Positions 7,891 to 17,071 of a DNA stretch of 38,807 nt are shown piece after piece. Where the stretch lies: contig NZ_PZJU01000042.1 in assembly GCF_003206715.1 (NCBI RefSeq), forward strand, positions 1-38,807, in the 5' to 3' direction. The stretch comes from Salinicola peritrichatus. Lineage in GTDB: Bacteria; Pseudomonadota; Gammaproteobacteria; Pseudomonadales; Halomonadaceae. Under the pieces are notes generated by a model. It saw only the letters and a list, made by a program, of their open reading frames with translations. It was not told where the DNA came from and made no database searches. Position 1 is the first letter of the stretch; each line of letters opens with the position of its first letter. Both the position numbers and the translations under genes were made by a program.

Positions 7891-8679
7891 ATGGATTTTT
7901 CGTTGTTACTGGTGTTGGCGGTTGCCATCACAGGGCTCGTCTGGTTACTCGACAGCCTGTTCTGGCGCCGCGCTCGCCGCCAACGCCAGCGGGCCGCCGC
8001 CGCAGAGAAGGGTGATGACAAATCGGTCACCTACAAGGACCCCTGGCCGGTCGATTATGCCCGTTCCTTCTTTCCGGTCCTGCTGGTCGTTCTGGTGCTG
8101 CGCAGTTTCGTGGTCGAGCCGTTCCAGATCCCTTCCGGTTCGATGCGGCCGACGCTGGAAGTCGGCGATTTCATCCTGGTCAACAAGTTCGCCTATGGGT
8201 TGCGCCTGCCGGTGATCAACACCGAGATCGCCGATGTCGGCGAACCGCAGCGTGGTGACGTCATGGTGTTCCGCTTTCCGCAGGACCCTTCCGTCAACTT
8301 CATCAAGCGCGTCATCGGTCTGCCGGGCGATCATATCCGCTACGAGAACAAGCAGCTCTACGTCAACGGTGAGCCGGTGCCGAAGTCACTGATCGACCCC
8401 GAACCGGCCGAGGCCCCCGGAGAAGAGCGCTACCAGGAGCAGCTCGGCGACGTCGAGCACAGCATCTTCAACAACCCGCAGATGCCGGGACCGCAGATGC
8501 GCGAGATCGTGGTGCCCGATCACGAATATTTCATGATGGGCGACAACCGCGACCACTCCAACGACAGTCGCTATTGGGGTTTCGTGCCGGAGGCGAACAT
8601 CGTCGGCAAGGCGTTTGCGGTGTGGATGCACTGGGATGGCGGCTTGCCTAGCTTCAGTACGGTACGCCAGATAGACTGA
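7891..8679 (+). CDS. lepB: Signal peptidase I (LepB)
   Basis: Inner-membrane protease that removes signal peptides from secreted preproteins. The 262-residue protein has two N-terminal membrane spans (residues 4-22 and about 60-75) separated by a basic cytoplasmic loop. The catalytic Ser84 sits in QIPSGSMRPTL, the general base Lys139 in NFIKRVIGLPGD, and the family motif MGDNRDHSNDSRYWGFVP is present. It is shorter than E. coli LepB (324) but typical of the Pseudomonas/Halomonas forms. It lies just after lepA. The small gene (PA0769 type) that I recall between lepB and rnc in Pseudomonas is absent here. Confidence 0.96.
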   Translation: MDFSLLLVLAVAITGLVWLLDSLFWRRARRQRQRAAAAEKGDDKSVTYKDPWPVDYARSFFPVLLVVLVLRSFVVEPFQIPSGSMRPTLEVGDFILVNKFAYGLRLPVINTEIADVGEPQRGDVMVFRFPQDPSVNFIKRVIGLPGDHIRYENKQLYVNGEPVPKSLIDPEPAEAPGEERYQEQLGDVEHSIFNNPQMPGPQMREIVVPDHEYFMMGDNRDHSNDSRYWGFVPEANIVGKAFAVWMHWDGGLPSFSTVRQID

Positions 8680-8718
8680 ATTCGAGAATGCGTAAATTCT
8701 GAATTAACGATAAACGCG

Positions 8719-8760
8719 GTAGCGCTACCCATGGTCTTGATCGGTCATGGGTATACGCTA
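8719..8760 (+). other. Stem-loop in the rnc leader
   Basis: TAGCG-C-TACCCATG (8720-8733) pairs with CATGGGTA-TA-CGCTA (8746-8760), giving about 13 bp with a small bulge and a 12-nt loop. It lies about 85 nt before the RNase III start. There is no T-run, so it is a poor terminator. It could be an RNase III self-cleavage hairpin, by analogy with the E. coli rnc leader. Confidence 0.5.
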
Positions 8761-8842
8761 GCGTGCCAACGGATTCGCTCAGCGGGCGACGGACTGACCC
8801 GCGCCCGCTTTGCAAACAAGACCAATGAAAAATGGGAATGAC

Positions 8843-9538
8843 GTGAGTGATCCTCTACAAGGCTTCAGTCGGCGTATCGGCCACGAATTTCACGATCCGG
8901 CGCTGTTGGAGCTGGCTTTAACTCACCGCAGCGTCGGCGGTGCCAACAATGAGCGACTCGAGTTCCTGGGCGACTCGATCGTCAACTTCGTCATCGGCGA
9001 GGCGTTGTTCAAGCGCTTTCCCGCGGCCCGGGAAGGGCAACTGTCACGTTTGCGCGCCGGTCTGGTGAAGGGGCAGACACTGGCCGTGGTGGCGCGCGAG
9101 TTCGAACTCGGTGGCTGCCTGCGCCTGGGGTCCGGTGAAATGAAGAGCGGCGGCCACCGGCGTGATTCGATCCTCGCCGATGCGCTGGAAGCGGTGATCG
9201 GCGCGATTTATCTCGATGCCGGCATGGATGTCGCCCGTAGTCGTGTGCTGGCCTGGTTCGGCACCCGGCTGGAGTCGATCGATCTGCACAATACGCAGAA
9301 GGACCCCAAGACGCGACTGCAGGAATTTCTTCAGTCGCGTCAACAGGCGCTGCCGCGTTACGAGGTGATCTCGGTGGAAGGCGAAGCGCATGCCCAGACT
9401 TTCAGCGTCGAATGCCACGTCGCCATGCTGGGCGAGACGCCGACGCTGGGCGAGGGCACCAGCCGGCGTCTCGCCGAACAGCAGGCCGCCGAACTGGCGC
9501 TGGCCAAACTCGAACCTACCAAGAGCAAGCGCGGATGA
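8843..9538 (+). CDS. rnc: Ribonuclease III
   Basis: Cleaves double-stranded RNA in rRNA precursors and in structured mRNAs. The product of 231 residues from the GTG at 8843 has the catalytic signature [20 protein letters not shown], the second acidic cluster [15 protein letters not shown], and a C-terminal dsRNA-binding domain (KTRLQEFLQ...[21 protein letters not shown]...[12 protein letters not shown]). The GTG is chosen because GGGA lies 5 nt upstream. An ATG at 8825 would add six residues (MKNGND) but lacks a clear ribosome-binding site. The stop overlaps the era start (ATGA), the usual rnc-era coupling. The hairpin upstream may mediate autoregulation. Confidence 0.95.
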   Translation: MSDPLQGFSRRIGHEFHDPALLELALTHRSVGGANNERLEFLGDSIVNFVIGEALFKRFPAAREGQLSRLRAGLVKGQTLAVVAREFELGGCLRLGSGEMKSGGHRRDSILADALEAVIGAIYLDAGMDVARSRVLAWFGTRLESIDLHNTQKDPKTRLQEFLQSRQQALPRYEVISVEGEAHAQTFSVECHVAMLGETPTLGEGTSRRLAEQQAAELALAKLEPTKSKRG

Positions 9539-10434
9539 CACAGACTTGTGGCTTCGTCGCCATCGTCGGGCGTCCCAACGTCGGCAAATCGACGCTGATG
9601 AACCGTATCCTCGGACAGAAGATTTCCATCACCTCGCGCCGTCCGCAGACGACGCGGCATCAGATCATGGGGATCAAGACCGTCGACGAGGCGCAGTTCA
9701 TCTACGTCGACACGCCCGGCATGCATCTGCAGACCGGCGATCGCAACAAGGCGATCAACCGTTTCATGAACCAGGCCGCGTCGCAGGCGCTGCGCGACGT
9801 CGATTGCGTCGTGTTCCTGGTCGACCGCACGCGCTGGACCGACGAGGATCAGGTCGTGCTCGACAAGCTCACCCACGTCGAGGCGCCGGTCATTCTGGCG
9901 GTCAACAAGGTCGACTGGCTCGAGGACAAATCCACGCTGCTGCCGTGGCTGGAGTCGCTCTCCGCGCGGCGTGAGTTCGCGGCGATCGTGCCGATTTCGG
10001 CCAAGCACGGCACCAACGTGCCGGAGCTGGAAGCGGAGGTCGCCAAACGCCTGCCCGAGGGCGTGCATTACTTCCCCGACGATCAGGTCACCGACAAGAG
10101 CCAGCGCTTCCTGGCGGCCGAACTGGTGCGCGAGAAAGTCATGCGTCAGCTCGGCGACGAACTGCCGTACCAGATGACCGTCGAGATCGAAGAGTTCCGC
10201 GAAGAGGACAAGGTGATCCACATCAGCGCCCTGATGCTGGTCGAGCGCCAGGGGCAGAAAAAGATCCTGATCGGCGACAAGGGCGAACGGATCAAGAAGA
10301 TCGGCATCGAGGCGCGTCAGGAGATGGAACGTGCCTTCGACAGCAAGGTCATGCTCAACCTGTGGGTCAAGGTCAAGCGCGGCTGGTCGGACGACGACCG
10401 GGCACTGAAGAGCCTGGGCTACGATCTCGAGTAG
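9535..10434 (+). CDS. era: GTPase Era
   Basis: Essential GTPase that binds the 3' end of 16S rRNA during 30S assembly. The 299-residue protein has G1 GRPNVGKS (residues 12-19), switch [11 protein letters not shown]3 DTPGM, G4 NKVDW, and the C-terminal KH RNA-binding domain with [13 protein letters not shown]. The length matches E. coli Era (301). It overlaps rnc by 4 nt, and recO starts 6 nt after its stop, so the three form one translationally close unit. Confidence 0.97.
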   Translation: MTQTCGFVAIVGRPNVGKSTLMNRILGQKISITSRRPQTTRHQIMGIKTVDEAQFIYVDTPGMHLQTGDRNKAINRFMNQAASQALRDVDCVVFLVDRTRWTDEDQVVLDKLTHVEAPVILAVNKVDWLEDKSTLLPWLESLSARREFAAIVPISAKHGTNVPELEAEVAKRLPEGVHYFPDDQVTDKSQRFLAAELVREKVMRQLGDELPYQMTVEIEEFREEDKVIHISALMLVERQGQKKILIGDKGERIKKIGIEARQEMERAFDSKVMLNLWVKVKRGWSDDDRALKSLGYDLE

Positions 10435-10440
10435 GCGTCC

Positions 10441-11151
10441 ATGCAACCCCAGCCGGCCTATCTGCTGCACAAGCGCCCCTACCGCGAAACCAGTGCGCTG
10501 GTCGACGTGATCACGCTCGAGCATGGACATGTCCGCGCCGTGGCGCAGGGGGTGCAGCGGGCCGGCAGCAAATCGCGCGCCAAGCTGCAGCCGTTCACGC
10601 CGCTGCACCTGACCTGGATCGGTGAGGGCGATCTCAAGCGCCTGCGCATGATGGAGACGACCCAGAGCGCCGTGCTGCTGGCGGGGGAGGGGCTGTTGTG
10701 CGGGCTCTATGCCAATGAGCTGCTGACCCGGGCGCTGCCCGTCGGCTTGCCGGTGGGCGAAGTCTTCGCGATCTACGCCTGGGCGCTCGATCGTCTCACC
10801 CGCCCCGCCGAGCGCGCGCCCACGCTGCGGCGTCTCGAAATGACGCTGCTGGAAGCGCTGGATGCCGAGCCGGTCTTTCTCGATCAGGACGACAGGCCGC
10901 TCGATCCGGCGGGCCGTTACGTCTATGCCCCCGACATCCGTCGATTTCGACCGGTCGCTTCCCGGCAGCCCGGCTGGGATGGACGCAGCCTGAAACTGCT
11001 GGCGCGCGGCGACTGGGAGGCTCCGGGGCTCGCGGGGCTGAGCAAGGGCCTGGCGCGCGCCGCACTTGCGCCGCTGATCGGCCAGCAGCCGCTGCGCTCG
11101 CGGGAACTGATGCAGCGACTTAGCGAACGGCGCCGGCGCAGCACGACCTGA
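10441..11151 (+). CDS. recO: DNA repair protein RecO
   Basis: Works with RecR (and RecF) to load RecA on SSB-coated gaps. The 236-residue protein has the N-terminal OB-fold (PAYLLHKRPYRETSALVDVITLEHGHVRAVAQGVQR, residues 4-39) and the helical C-terminal domain with LCGLYANELLTRALP. It lacks the Cys4 zinc motif, as usual in gammaproteobacterial RecO. The last base of its stop codon is also the first base of the 142-bp repeat that follows, so the element is inserted right against the end of this gene and separates it from pdxJ. Confidence 0.94.
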   Translation: MQPQPAYLLHKRPYRETSALVDVITLEHGHVRAVAQGVQRAGSKSRAKLQPFTPLHLTWIGEGDLKRLRMMETTQSAVLLAGEGLLCGLYANELLTRALPVGLPVGEVFAIYAWALDRLTRPAERAPTLRRLEMTLLEALDAEPVFLDQDDRPLDPAGRYVYAPDIRRFRPVASRQPGWDGRSLKLLARGDWEAPGLAGLSKGLARAALAPLIGQQPLRSRELMQRLSERRRRSTT

Positions 11152-11292
11152 GAGAGTGTTTACAAAAGGGCTGCATCGGCAATACAGCGTTGAAATCGTC
11201 CTCACAATGCTCATTTACACCCTGTAAACTGCGCTTGTTCAGACGATTTCGCCTTGTCTTGCCTTCGTTCGCCTGTTTTGTAAACACCCTCT
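11151..11292. repeat. 142-bp MITE-like element with 17-bp terminal inverted repeats, copy 1
   Basis: The ends agagagtgtttacaaaa (11151-11167) and ttttgtaaacaccctct (11276-11292) are inverted repeats with one mismatch. Inside are a further short palindrome TTTACA-ccc-TGTAAA (11214-11228) and oppositely oriented copies of a cgatttc-type block. CTGA occurs at both borders (11148-11151 and 11291-11294) and may be a target duplication. The reverse complement aligns over nearly its whole length with 14426-14570, sharing gcgaaggc-agacaaggc, gtttaca and gtaaatgag. It has no coding capacity, so it would need a transposase in trans. Confidence 0.85.
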
Positions 11293-11354
11293 GAGCCGCC
11301 GTGTCTGTCGACTTCCGAAAACCAACAACCCGTCATGCCAAGGATTCCCACACC

Positions 11355-12149
11355 ATGATCGCCACCCGCATCCAACTCGGCGTCAACATCGACCATGTCG
11401 CGACACTGCGCCAGGCGCGCGGCACCCGCTATCCCGATCCCGTGCAGGCGGCGTTGCTGGCCGAGGAGGCGGGAGCCGACGGTATCACGCTGCACCTGCG
11501 TGAGGATCGCCGGCACATCCAGGAGCGCGACGTCGAACTGATCGCGGCGGTGCTCAATACCCGCATGAATCTCGAAATGGCGGTCACCGAAGAGATGATC
11601 GCCTTCGCCGAGCGGTTGCGGCCGTCCGATGTCTGCCTGGTGCCGGAGAAGCGCGAGGAGCTGACCACCGAAGGCGGGCTGGACGTGGTGGCGGGGCGCG
11701 AGGCGATCGCCGAGGCCTGTCGTCGATTGACGGCCGCGGGTTGTCGGGTGTCGCTGTTCATCGACCCGGAGCCGGCCCAGATCGAGGCGGCGCACGCCGT
11801 CGGCGCGCCGGTGGTCGAGCTGCATACCGGAGCCTACGCCGAGGCCAGCGGCAGTGCCGTGCAAGTGGAGTACGAGCGACTGGCGGCGGCGGCGGAATTC
11901 GCGGGGGAGCTGGGGCTGATCGTCAACGCCGGCCATGGCCTGCATTATCACAACGTCGAGGCGATCGCGGCCATTCCCGGTATCCATGAGCTCAATATCG
12001 GCCATGGCATCATTGCGCGGGCGCTGTTCGTGGGGCTCAAGGAAGCGGTAGCCGAAATGAAGCGCTTGATGATTGCCGGCCAGGATGCCGGATTGGTCGC
12101 GCAGATCGAATCATTCGAGGGCGATCACGACCACGCGCACGCTCACTGA
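11355..12149 (+). CDS. pdxJ: Pyridoxine 5'-phosphate synthase PdxJ
   Basis: Condenses 1-deoxyxylulose 5-phosphate with 3-amino-1-hydroxyacetone 1-phosphate to form pyridoxine 5'-phosphate (vitamin B6 synthesis). The TIM-barrel protein of 264 residues shows [17 protein letters not shown], the substrate motif [44 protein letters not shown] and [11 protein letters not shown]. The C-terminal tail is slightly longer than in E. coli (243) and His-rich. The ATG at 11355 follows AAGGA with a 10-nt gap. pdxJ usually directly follows recO; here the inverted-repeat element lies between, so it may need its own promoter. The 3' end overlaps the convergent kinase gene by 7 nt. Confidence 0.95.
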   Translation: MIATRIQLGVNIDHVATLRQARGTRYPDPVQAALLAEEAGADGITLHLREDRRHIQERDVELIAAVLNTRMNLEMAVTEEMIAFAERLRPSDVCLVPEKREELTTEGGLDVVAGREAIAEACRRLTAAGCRVSLFIDPEPAQIEAAHAVGAPVVELHTGAYAEASGSAVQVEYERLAAAAEFAGELGLIVNAGHGLHYHNVEAIAAIPGIHELNIGHGIIARALFVGLKEAVAEMKRLMIAGQDAGLVAQIESFEGDHDHAHAH

Positions 12150-14332
12150 TCGCTCGCATGATCGTGGCAGGCCGCGTCGACGATCTTGCGCTCATCGGCC
12201 CACGAAAGCAGCCGGTCACAGGCCGTCAGCAGTGTCTGCCACTCGGTTTCACAAGCCATCAGTCCGTCGCTGCGCAGTCGGGTTTCAAGCGCTTCGCAAG
12301 CCGCGGAGAGCGCCGGCACGCCGCAATAGCGGCAGGCGCCGCCCAGTTTGTGCACGGCCTCGCTGAACGCGGCGCTATCCCGTCGTCGCCATGCCCGGGC
12401 CAGCTGGCGGCGCTGGCCGGGTAACTCTCCGATCAGGCGCGCCAGCATTTCGTCGGCCAGGGTTTCCCGGCCGCCGCTGAGATGCAGCGCCAGCTCGCGA
12501 TCCACCACGGGGCGTGTTGCCGCGTTGGCATCGGCGAGGCCGGCGGTCCGTGTGCCGAGGACAGCGGATGCCACGGCAGCAGTCATGCGATGAGTCGACG
12601 CCAGCGGCAGATAGCGCGACAGAAGCTGGCGGAGCCGCCTTTCATCGAGAGGTTTGACGATCAGGTCGTGGAAGGGCCGCGCGTAGGTCGTCCAACGAGT
12701 GTGGGCCCCGGCATCTGCCGTCATGGCGATGATCGGCTTGTCTCTCCACTCGCCGCCCAGCGCCCGCAGACGCTTGCTCGCTTCGACACCGCAAGCCTCG
12801 CCAAGGTGTAGATCCATCAGCACCAGATCGATTTCATGGCTCGCGGCCACGCCGAGTGCCTTTTCGACACTGCCGACGATCAGTGGCCTGGCGCCGACGA
12901 TCGGCATCAGCGCATCCAGATAGTGTTGACTGAGCTCGTCGTCGTCGACGACCAGAATGCGCGCATGATGCGGCGTCGCTGATGCGCTGTTGGCTTGTTC
13001 GAGATCGGACTCGGCCGGGCGCACGAAGGGTTCGCGGGTACCCAGCTCGATGCGGACAACCACGGTATTGCGGTCCGCCGAACGCGGCTCCAGGCCTATC
13101 GAGCCGTTCAGGTCCGTGGTCAACCGGCGACAGATCGCCAAACCCGTGCCTTTGCTGGCGTCCGTGACCGGCGTGCTGCCCGCGAGCGCTCGACGCAGGC
13201 GCCGGCGGTGCTTTTCGTCGCCGTTGTCGCTGCTTTCGACACTGATGCGCAACCGGACGCGATCGCCATCTCGGTGGTCGAGGACGACGTGGGTGATGGC
13301 ATCTCCCCGGCCTGCGTATTTGATCGCGTTGTTGATCAGGTTGGTCAACAATTGCCGAACGGCGATCGGGGAACCGACGAGGTGCGGTGGCACCTCGTCA
13401 TGGACGATGCCCAGCAGCACGATGCCCTTCGCTTGGGCCAACGGTGCCTGAAGGCTGTTGATCTCCCACAGCAGATCGGCGATATCGAAAACATTCTCCG
13501 CCTGACGGCGCCGGTCGTCCCCGAGTACGTGATCCACCGTGTCCAGCAGCCCGTTCGATGCCAGCTGGATGTGCCGAAGCCACGCACGCTGCTGCCTATC
13601 GAGCGAGGTGTTTTCCAGCAGGCGGCAAAACCCGAGCATTCCCGAGAGTGGCGCGCGAAGCTCGTGACTCACGTACGCCAGATCGTCGCTGGCCGGCCCC
13701 GCGCCGCCGGTCGGCTTCCCACCGTCGCCGGTGTCGGGAAGTGCAGATTCGATATTACGGCGCCGCGCCATTGCGAGAGTGGCGATCAGCAGCAGGATGA
13801 CGGCTGCCAGCATCAGCAGCCAGGAGCCATGAAAGTGCCAGCGTTCCGTGGACGAAGCGCCCGGTTCGAGACGGAGATCCAGCCACCATTGCTGTGCTGG
13901 ACCGGTTGAAGCGAATAGCGGAAGCGGCAAGAACCAACGCAGGTCGTCGCCCCGTTGCCGGATTTCGTCGAGATCCACGGCAGCTGCCGACGAAGCGTTG
14001 GGTGGAAGGTCGCCGAAGTCCCGTTCGTCGCCATCCGGGGTGCGCAGCGTGGCATTACGGATTCGAGGGTCGCTGACCAGTCGCGCCAGCAACTCATGGA
14101 TGCGCGCTGCATCGTCGTGTTGGATGGCGTCGGCCAATGAAGGTGCCAACTCCCGGCTGATGGTGCCGATTCGCTGTAACGTCACGCGCTCGTCGGCTCG
14201 GTGCATTTCCCAGAAATGCCAGCCGGCAGAGGCAAAGAGTAGCGTCGCGAACAACAGCGACAACGATGTCAGCCAGCGTGAAGCCATCGAAAGCGAAAAA
14301 CTCCGTACGTTCGTACCTGATCTATCGGCCAC
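12143..14332 (-). CDS. gacS: Hybrid sensor histidine kinase, GacS/BarA-like
   Basis: A tripartite kinase that would phosphorylate a GacA/UvrY-type response regulator, which is not in this window. The 729 residues contain one membrane span at about 21-38 and a periplasmic sensor of about 130 residues, a second span at about 171-188, and the H-box [13 protein letters not shown] (His223). Then come the N-box [10 protein letters not shown] (Asn335), the G2 box KGTGLAI (394-400), a receiver domain with DDD 463-465, Asp507 and Lys560, and an Hpt domain with His661 ([13 protein letters not shown]). No HAMP domain fits between the second span and the H-box (about 35 residues), and the G1 box is degenerate (SSDNGDE instead of DxGxG). 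Position next to cysM-rlmD-relA-mazG supports GacS. The GTG at 14332 lacks a clear ribosome-binding site; an ATG at 14284 is an alternative start. Confidence 0.85.
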   Translation of the reverse strand: MADRSGTNVRSFSLSMASRWLTSLSLLFATLLFASAGWHFWEMHRADERVTLQRIGTISRELAPSLADAIQHDDAARIHELLARLVSDPRIRNATLRTPDGDERDFGDLPPNASSAAAVDLDEIRQRGDDLRWFLPLPLFASTGPAQQWWLDLRLEPGASSTERWHFHGSWLLMLAAVILLLIATLAMARRRNIESALPDTGDGGKPTGGAGPASDDLAYVSHELRAPLSGMLGFCRLLENTSLDRQQRAWLRHIQLASNGLLDTVDHVLGDDRRRQAENVFDIADLLWEINSLQAPLAQAKGIVLLGIVHDEVPPHLVGSPIAVRQLLTNLINNAIKYAGRGDAITHVVLDHRDGDRVRLRISVESSDNGDEKHRRRLRRALAGSTPVTDASKGTGLAICRRLTTDLNGSIGLEPRSADRNTVVVRIELGTREPFVRPAESDLEQANSASATPHHARILVVDDDELSQHYLDALMPIVGARPLIVGSVEKALGVAASHEIDLVLMDLHLGEACGVEASKRLRALGGEWRDKPIIAMTADAGAHTRWTTYARPFHDLIVKPLDERRLRQLLSRYLPLASTHRMTAAVASAVLGTRTAGLADANAATRPVVDRELALHLSGGRETLADEMLARLIGELPGQRRQLARAWRRRDSAAFSEAVHKLGGACRYCGVPALSAACEALETRLRSDGLMACETEWQTLLTACDRLLSWADERKIVDAACHDHASDQ

Positions 14333-14425
14333 GCGGCCAGGATTTATATGGTTTGTTTCATCATATCCGCTTTATGTTGGTTTAATGTAAACACGGTCAG
14401 CTCTTCATCACCGGTCAAAACTCGC

Positions 14426-14570
14426 TAGGGCGTGTACGAAAAGTCGGCGAGCGAAGGCCAGACAAGGCAAAAATCGGCGAAAGAACGGAGTTTACATGCA
14501 GTAAATGAGTATCTTGAGTCGATTTTTAACGCCGTATGGCCGAGCGCAGACAGTTTTCGTACATGGCCTA
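14426..14570. repeat. 145-bp MITE-like element with 17-bp terminal inverted repeats, copy 2
   Basis: The ends tagggcgtgtacgaaaa (14426-14442) and ttttcgtacatggccta (14554-14570) are inverted repeats with two mismatches. Inside, AAAATCG and CGATTTT blocks flank a TTTAC-N-GTAAA palindrome, so the whole unit can fold into a nested hairpin. It is homologous to 11151-11292 but in the opposite orientation. CTA is present at both borders. No open reading frame of note lies in it. Confidence 0.85.
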
Positions 14571-14585
14571 AGCTTGGCGTCGAGC

Positions 14586-14615
14586 TGTCATGCCCCCAGC
14601 CGGCTTCGATATACT
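14586..14615 (+). promoter_or_regulatory. Possible cysM promoter
   Basis: TATACT at 14610-14615 is a fair -10 element. The -35 is weak (TGTCAT, 18 bp upstream). It lies just downstream of the inverted-repeat element and about 90 bp before cysM. Confidence 0.3.
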
Positions 14616-14705
14616 GTCTTCATTCACTGCCGACCCTCACCGGGCTTACCATCACGGTCCAGTTCGGCGCGGTCGGGCTCGTATCGGCTTTAGGACATAC
14701 TCGCC

Positions 14706-15602
14706 ATGGCATTTCCCACGCTTGCGCAAACTGTCGGCAACACGCCTCTGGTCAGACTCGCCCGTATCACCGCCGGGCGCGACAACACCATTCTGGCCAA
14801 GCTGGAAGGCAATAACCCGGCCGGTTCGGTCAAGGATCGCCCGGCGCTATCGATGCTGCGCGAAGCCGAGGCCCGCGGCGACATCTCACCCGGGGATACG
14901 CTGATCGAGGCGACATCCGGCAATACCGGTATCGCGTTGGCGATGGCCGCAGCGGTCATGGGCTACAAGATGATCCTGATCATGCCCGACAACGCCTCGA
15001 GCGAGCGCAAGCAGGCGATGGCGGCTTACGGCGCGAAGCTGATCGGCGTCAGCAAGGAAGCCGGCATGGAAGGCGCGCGGGATCTGGCCGAGGAGATGAT
15101 CGCCCGCGGCGAGGGCAAACCGCTCGATCAGTTCGCCAACCCCGATAACCCGTTGGCGCACTACCGCACCACCGGCCCCGAACTGTGGGAACAGACCGCC
15201 GGACGGATCACCCATTTCGTCAGTGCCATGGGGACTACCGGCACGATCATGGGCACGTCGCGCTATCTCAAGGAGCGCAATCCGTCGATCCAGGTCGTCG
15301 GTCTGCAACCGGCGGACGGTGCCAGCATTGCCGGCATCCGCCGCTGGCCGCAAGCCTATCTGCCGCAGATCTTCGAGCCCGAGCGCGTCGACAGCGTGCT
15401 CGACATCGGCCAGCAGGAAGCCGAGGAGCACATGCGTCGCCTGGCCCGTGAGGAAGGCATTCTGGCCGGGGTATCGTCGGGCGGGGCGTTGGCCGGCGCG
15501 TTGCGGGTCGCCGAGCAGGTCGACAACGCGGTGATCGTGTTCATCGTCTGCGACCGCGGCGATCGCTATCTCTCCACCGGCCTCTACGCGCCGGACGCCT
15601 GA
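14706..15602 (+). CDS. cysM: Cysteine synthase B (CysM), O-acetylserine sulfhydrylase
   Basis: PLP enzyme that makes cysteine from O-acetylserine and sulfide or thiosulfate. The 298-residue protein shows the PLP lysine Lys43 in AGSVKDRPA, the substrate loop EATSGNTGIALAM, the CysM-type YKMILIMPDNASSERK, and the PLP-phosphate loop VSAMGTTGTIMGTSRYLKE. Length and motifs fit CysM (E. coli 303) rather than CysK. It heads the tight run cysM-rlmD-relA-mazG, with rlmD starting 1 nt after its stop. This order is also found in Pseudomonas. Confidence 0.95.
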   Translation: MAFPTLAQTVGNTPLVRLARITAGRDNTILAKLEGNNPAGSVKDRPALSMLREAEARGDISPGDTLIEATSGNTGIALAMAAAVMGYKMILIMPDNASSERKQAMAAYGAKLIGVSKEAGMEGARDLAEEMIARGEGKPLDQFANPDNPLAHYRTTGPELWEQTAGRITHFVSAMGTTGTIMGTSRYLKERNPSIQVVGLQPADGASIAGIRRWPQAYLPQIFEPERVDSVLDIGQQEAEEHMRRLAREEGILAGVSSGGALAGALRVAEQVDNAVIVFIVCDRGDRYLSTGLYAPDA

Positions 15603-15603
15603 C

Positions 15604-17070
15604 ATGGCGAGACTCACCACAACGGGACTGGGCAAACGACGCGTGCCGCTCGCTAAAGGAGCGAACAAGCGGGAGAAATTGTCGTCCAGGCCGGCGGCGG
15701 CCTTTGGCCCGATCGGCGGCGCCGTGACGGTGGAGCGGCTCGCCCATGACGGTCGCGGCATCGCCCGTGATGCCCACGGCAAGACACTGTTCATCGACGG
15801 TGCGCTGCCGGGCGAGCAGGTCGAGATCGCGATTCACCGTCAGCGCCGCCGCTTCGACGAAGCCCACGTGCGGGAACGTCTCACGGATGCGCCCGAGCGC
15901 GTCGTTCCGCCCTGCGAATATGCCGAACGCTGTGGCGGCTGCGATCTGCAGCATCTCGCCGTCGAGGCCCAGCGCGAGCACAAGCGCCGGGTGCTGGTCG
16001 AGCTGCTGCGACGCCAGTCGATCGAGGTGCCTCATGCGCCCTCGCTGCTCGCCGGCGATGAAGGCGGTTACCGTCGACGTGCGCGCCTCGGCGTCAAATG
16101 CGACGGAGAAGGCAGGGTGCATCTCGGTTTTCGCGCGCGCGGCAGCGAGCAGTTGGTCGACATCGCTCGCTGCCATGTCCTCGTGCCGCGACTCTCCGCG
16201 CTGCTGCCCGCACTACGCGTTCAGCTCGAAACGTTGGCGGTGCCGCGCCATGTTGGCCATCTGGAACTGCTGGCGACCGATGGCGAACGGCCGGTCGTGG
16301 TGGTGCGTCAGCTTCGCGACGTGCCCGAGGACGCCGCGCGCTGGCGTGAATTCGCTGCGCGGGAGAACGTGGCCCTGGCATTGCTGCGCGGTCGTGAGAC
16401 GATCACGCTCGATTGGTTGAGCGATGTTCCACGGCTGACGACGCAGGTTGCCGGTAGCGCCGGCGCGGTGACGCTGGGACTGGCGCCCGGCGATTTCCTG
16501 CAGGCCAATGCCGAGATCAACCAGCGCCTGATCGATACCGTGCGCGACTGGCTCGCGCTGGGTGGCAGCGAGCGTCTGCTCGATCTGTTTGCGGGCATTG
16601 GCAACTTCTCGCTGGCGCTGGCGGCGGACGTCGCCAGCGTGACCGCTGTCGAAGGTAGCAATGCGATGGTCGAACGTCTGCGGGACAATGCCCGACGTAA
16701 CGAATGCCATGACGTGACCGCATTGCAGGCGGATCTCAGCGCACCGGGCGAAGCCATCGACGCGCTATTTGCCGAGCACGATACGGTGTTGCTGGACCCG
16801 CCCCGCGGTGGCGCCGATGCGTTGTGCCGGCGTCTGGCGGCGAGTTCCAGCGGTCGGGTGCTTTACGTATCCTGCGACCCCGCCTCGCTGGCGCGCGATG
16901 CCGGTCATCTATTGGCAGGCGGGTTCAGGCTGGAACGGCTGGCGGTTGCCGATATGTTCGTGCATACCGCGCATCTTGAGTCGTTGGCGCTGTTCACTCG
17001 CCCTCGTCGCCGTCGTGCTGGAGAAGGCGCCGATGGCCTTAGCTCTGTAGCCACGGGAGGCAAACGCTAA
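15604..17070 (+). CDS. rlmD: 23S rRNA (uracil-1939-C5)-methyltransferase RlmD
   Basis: SAM-dependent enzyme that methylates U1939 of 23S rRNA. The 488-residue protein has an N-terminal TRAM domain (about 38-95), [4Fe-4S] ligands in PPCEYAERCGGCDLQHL (Cys104, Cys110, Cys113, with a fourth Cys near IARCHVLVP), the SAM motif LLDLFAGIGNFSLAL, the motif LLDPPRGGADALC and the nucleophilic Cys in VLYVSCDPASLARD. It is longer than E. coli RlmD (433), with a basic N-terminal extension and a short Arg-rich tail. It sits 1 nt after cysM and 1 nt before relA, so translation is probably coupled. Confidence 0.94.
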   Translation: MARLTTTGLGKRRVPLAKGANKREKLSSRPAAAFGPIGGAVTVERLAHDGRGIARDAHGKTLFIDGALPGEQVEIAIHRQRRRFDEAHVRERLTDAPERVVPPCEYAERCGGCDLQHLAVEAQREHKRRVLVELLRRQSIEVPHAPSLLAGDEGGYRRRARLGVKCDGEGRVHLGFRARGSEQLVDIARCHVLVPRLSALLPALRVQLETLAVPRHVGHLELLATDGERPVVVVRQLRDVPEDAARWREFAARENVALALLRGRETITLDWLSDVPRLTTQVAGSAGAVTLGLAPGDFLQANAEINQRLIDTVRDWLALGGSERLLDLFAGIGNFSLALAADVASVTAVEGSNAMVERLRDNARRNECHDVTALQADLSAPGEAIDALFAEHDTVLLDPPRGGADALCRRLAASSSGRVLYVSCDPASLARDAGHLLAGGFRLERLAVADMFVHTAHLESLALFTRPRRRRAGEGADGLSSVATGGKR

Positions 17071-17071
17071 C

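Larger units (their letters stand above)
14333..14705. other. Divergent intergenic region between gacS and cysM
   Basis: This 373-bp gap contains an AT-rich stretch next to gacS (14340-14400) that probably holds its promoter, though I cannot place clean -35/-10 boxes. It also contains the second copy of the inverted-repeat element (14426-14570) and about 135 bp upstream of cysM with a possible promoter. I see no gene in it. Confidence 0.6.

Noticed and set aside
9358-11214. 618-residue open frame on the minus strand across rnc, era and recO
   Set aside because: It is antisense to three well-identified genes, rich in His, Gln, Arg and Asp as expected from reversed high-GC codons, and has no recognisable motif.
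14426-14570. Full insertion sequence remnant with transposase
   Set aside because: Only 145 bp between inverted ends and no transposase-like frame. Described as a non-autonomous repeat instead.
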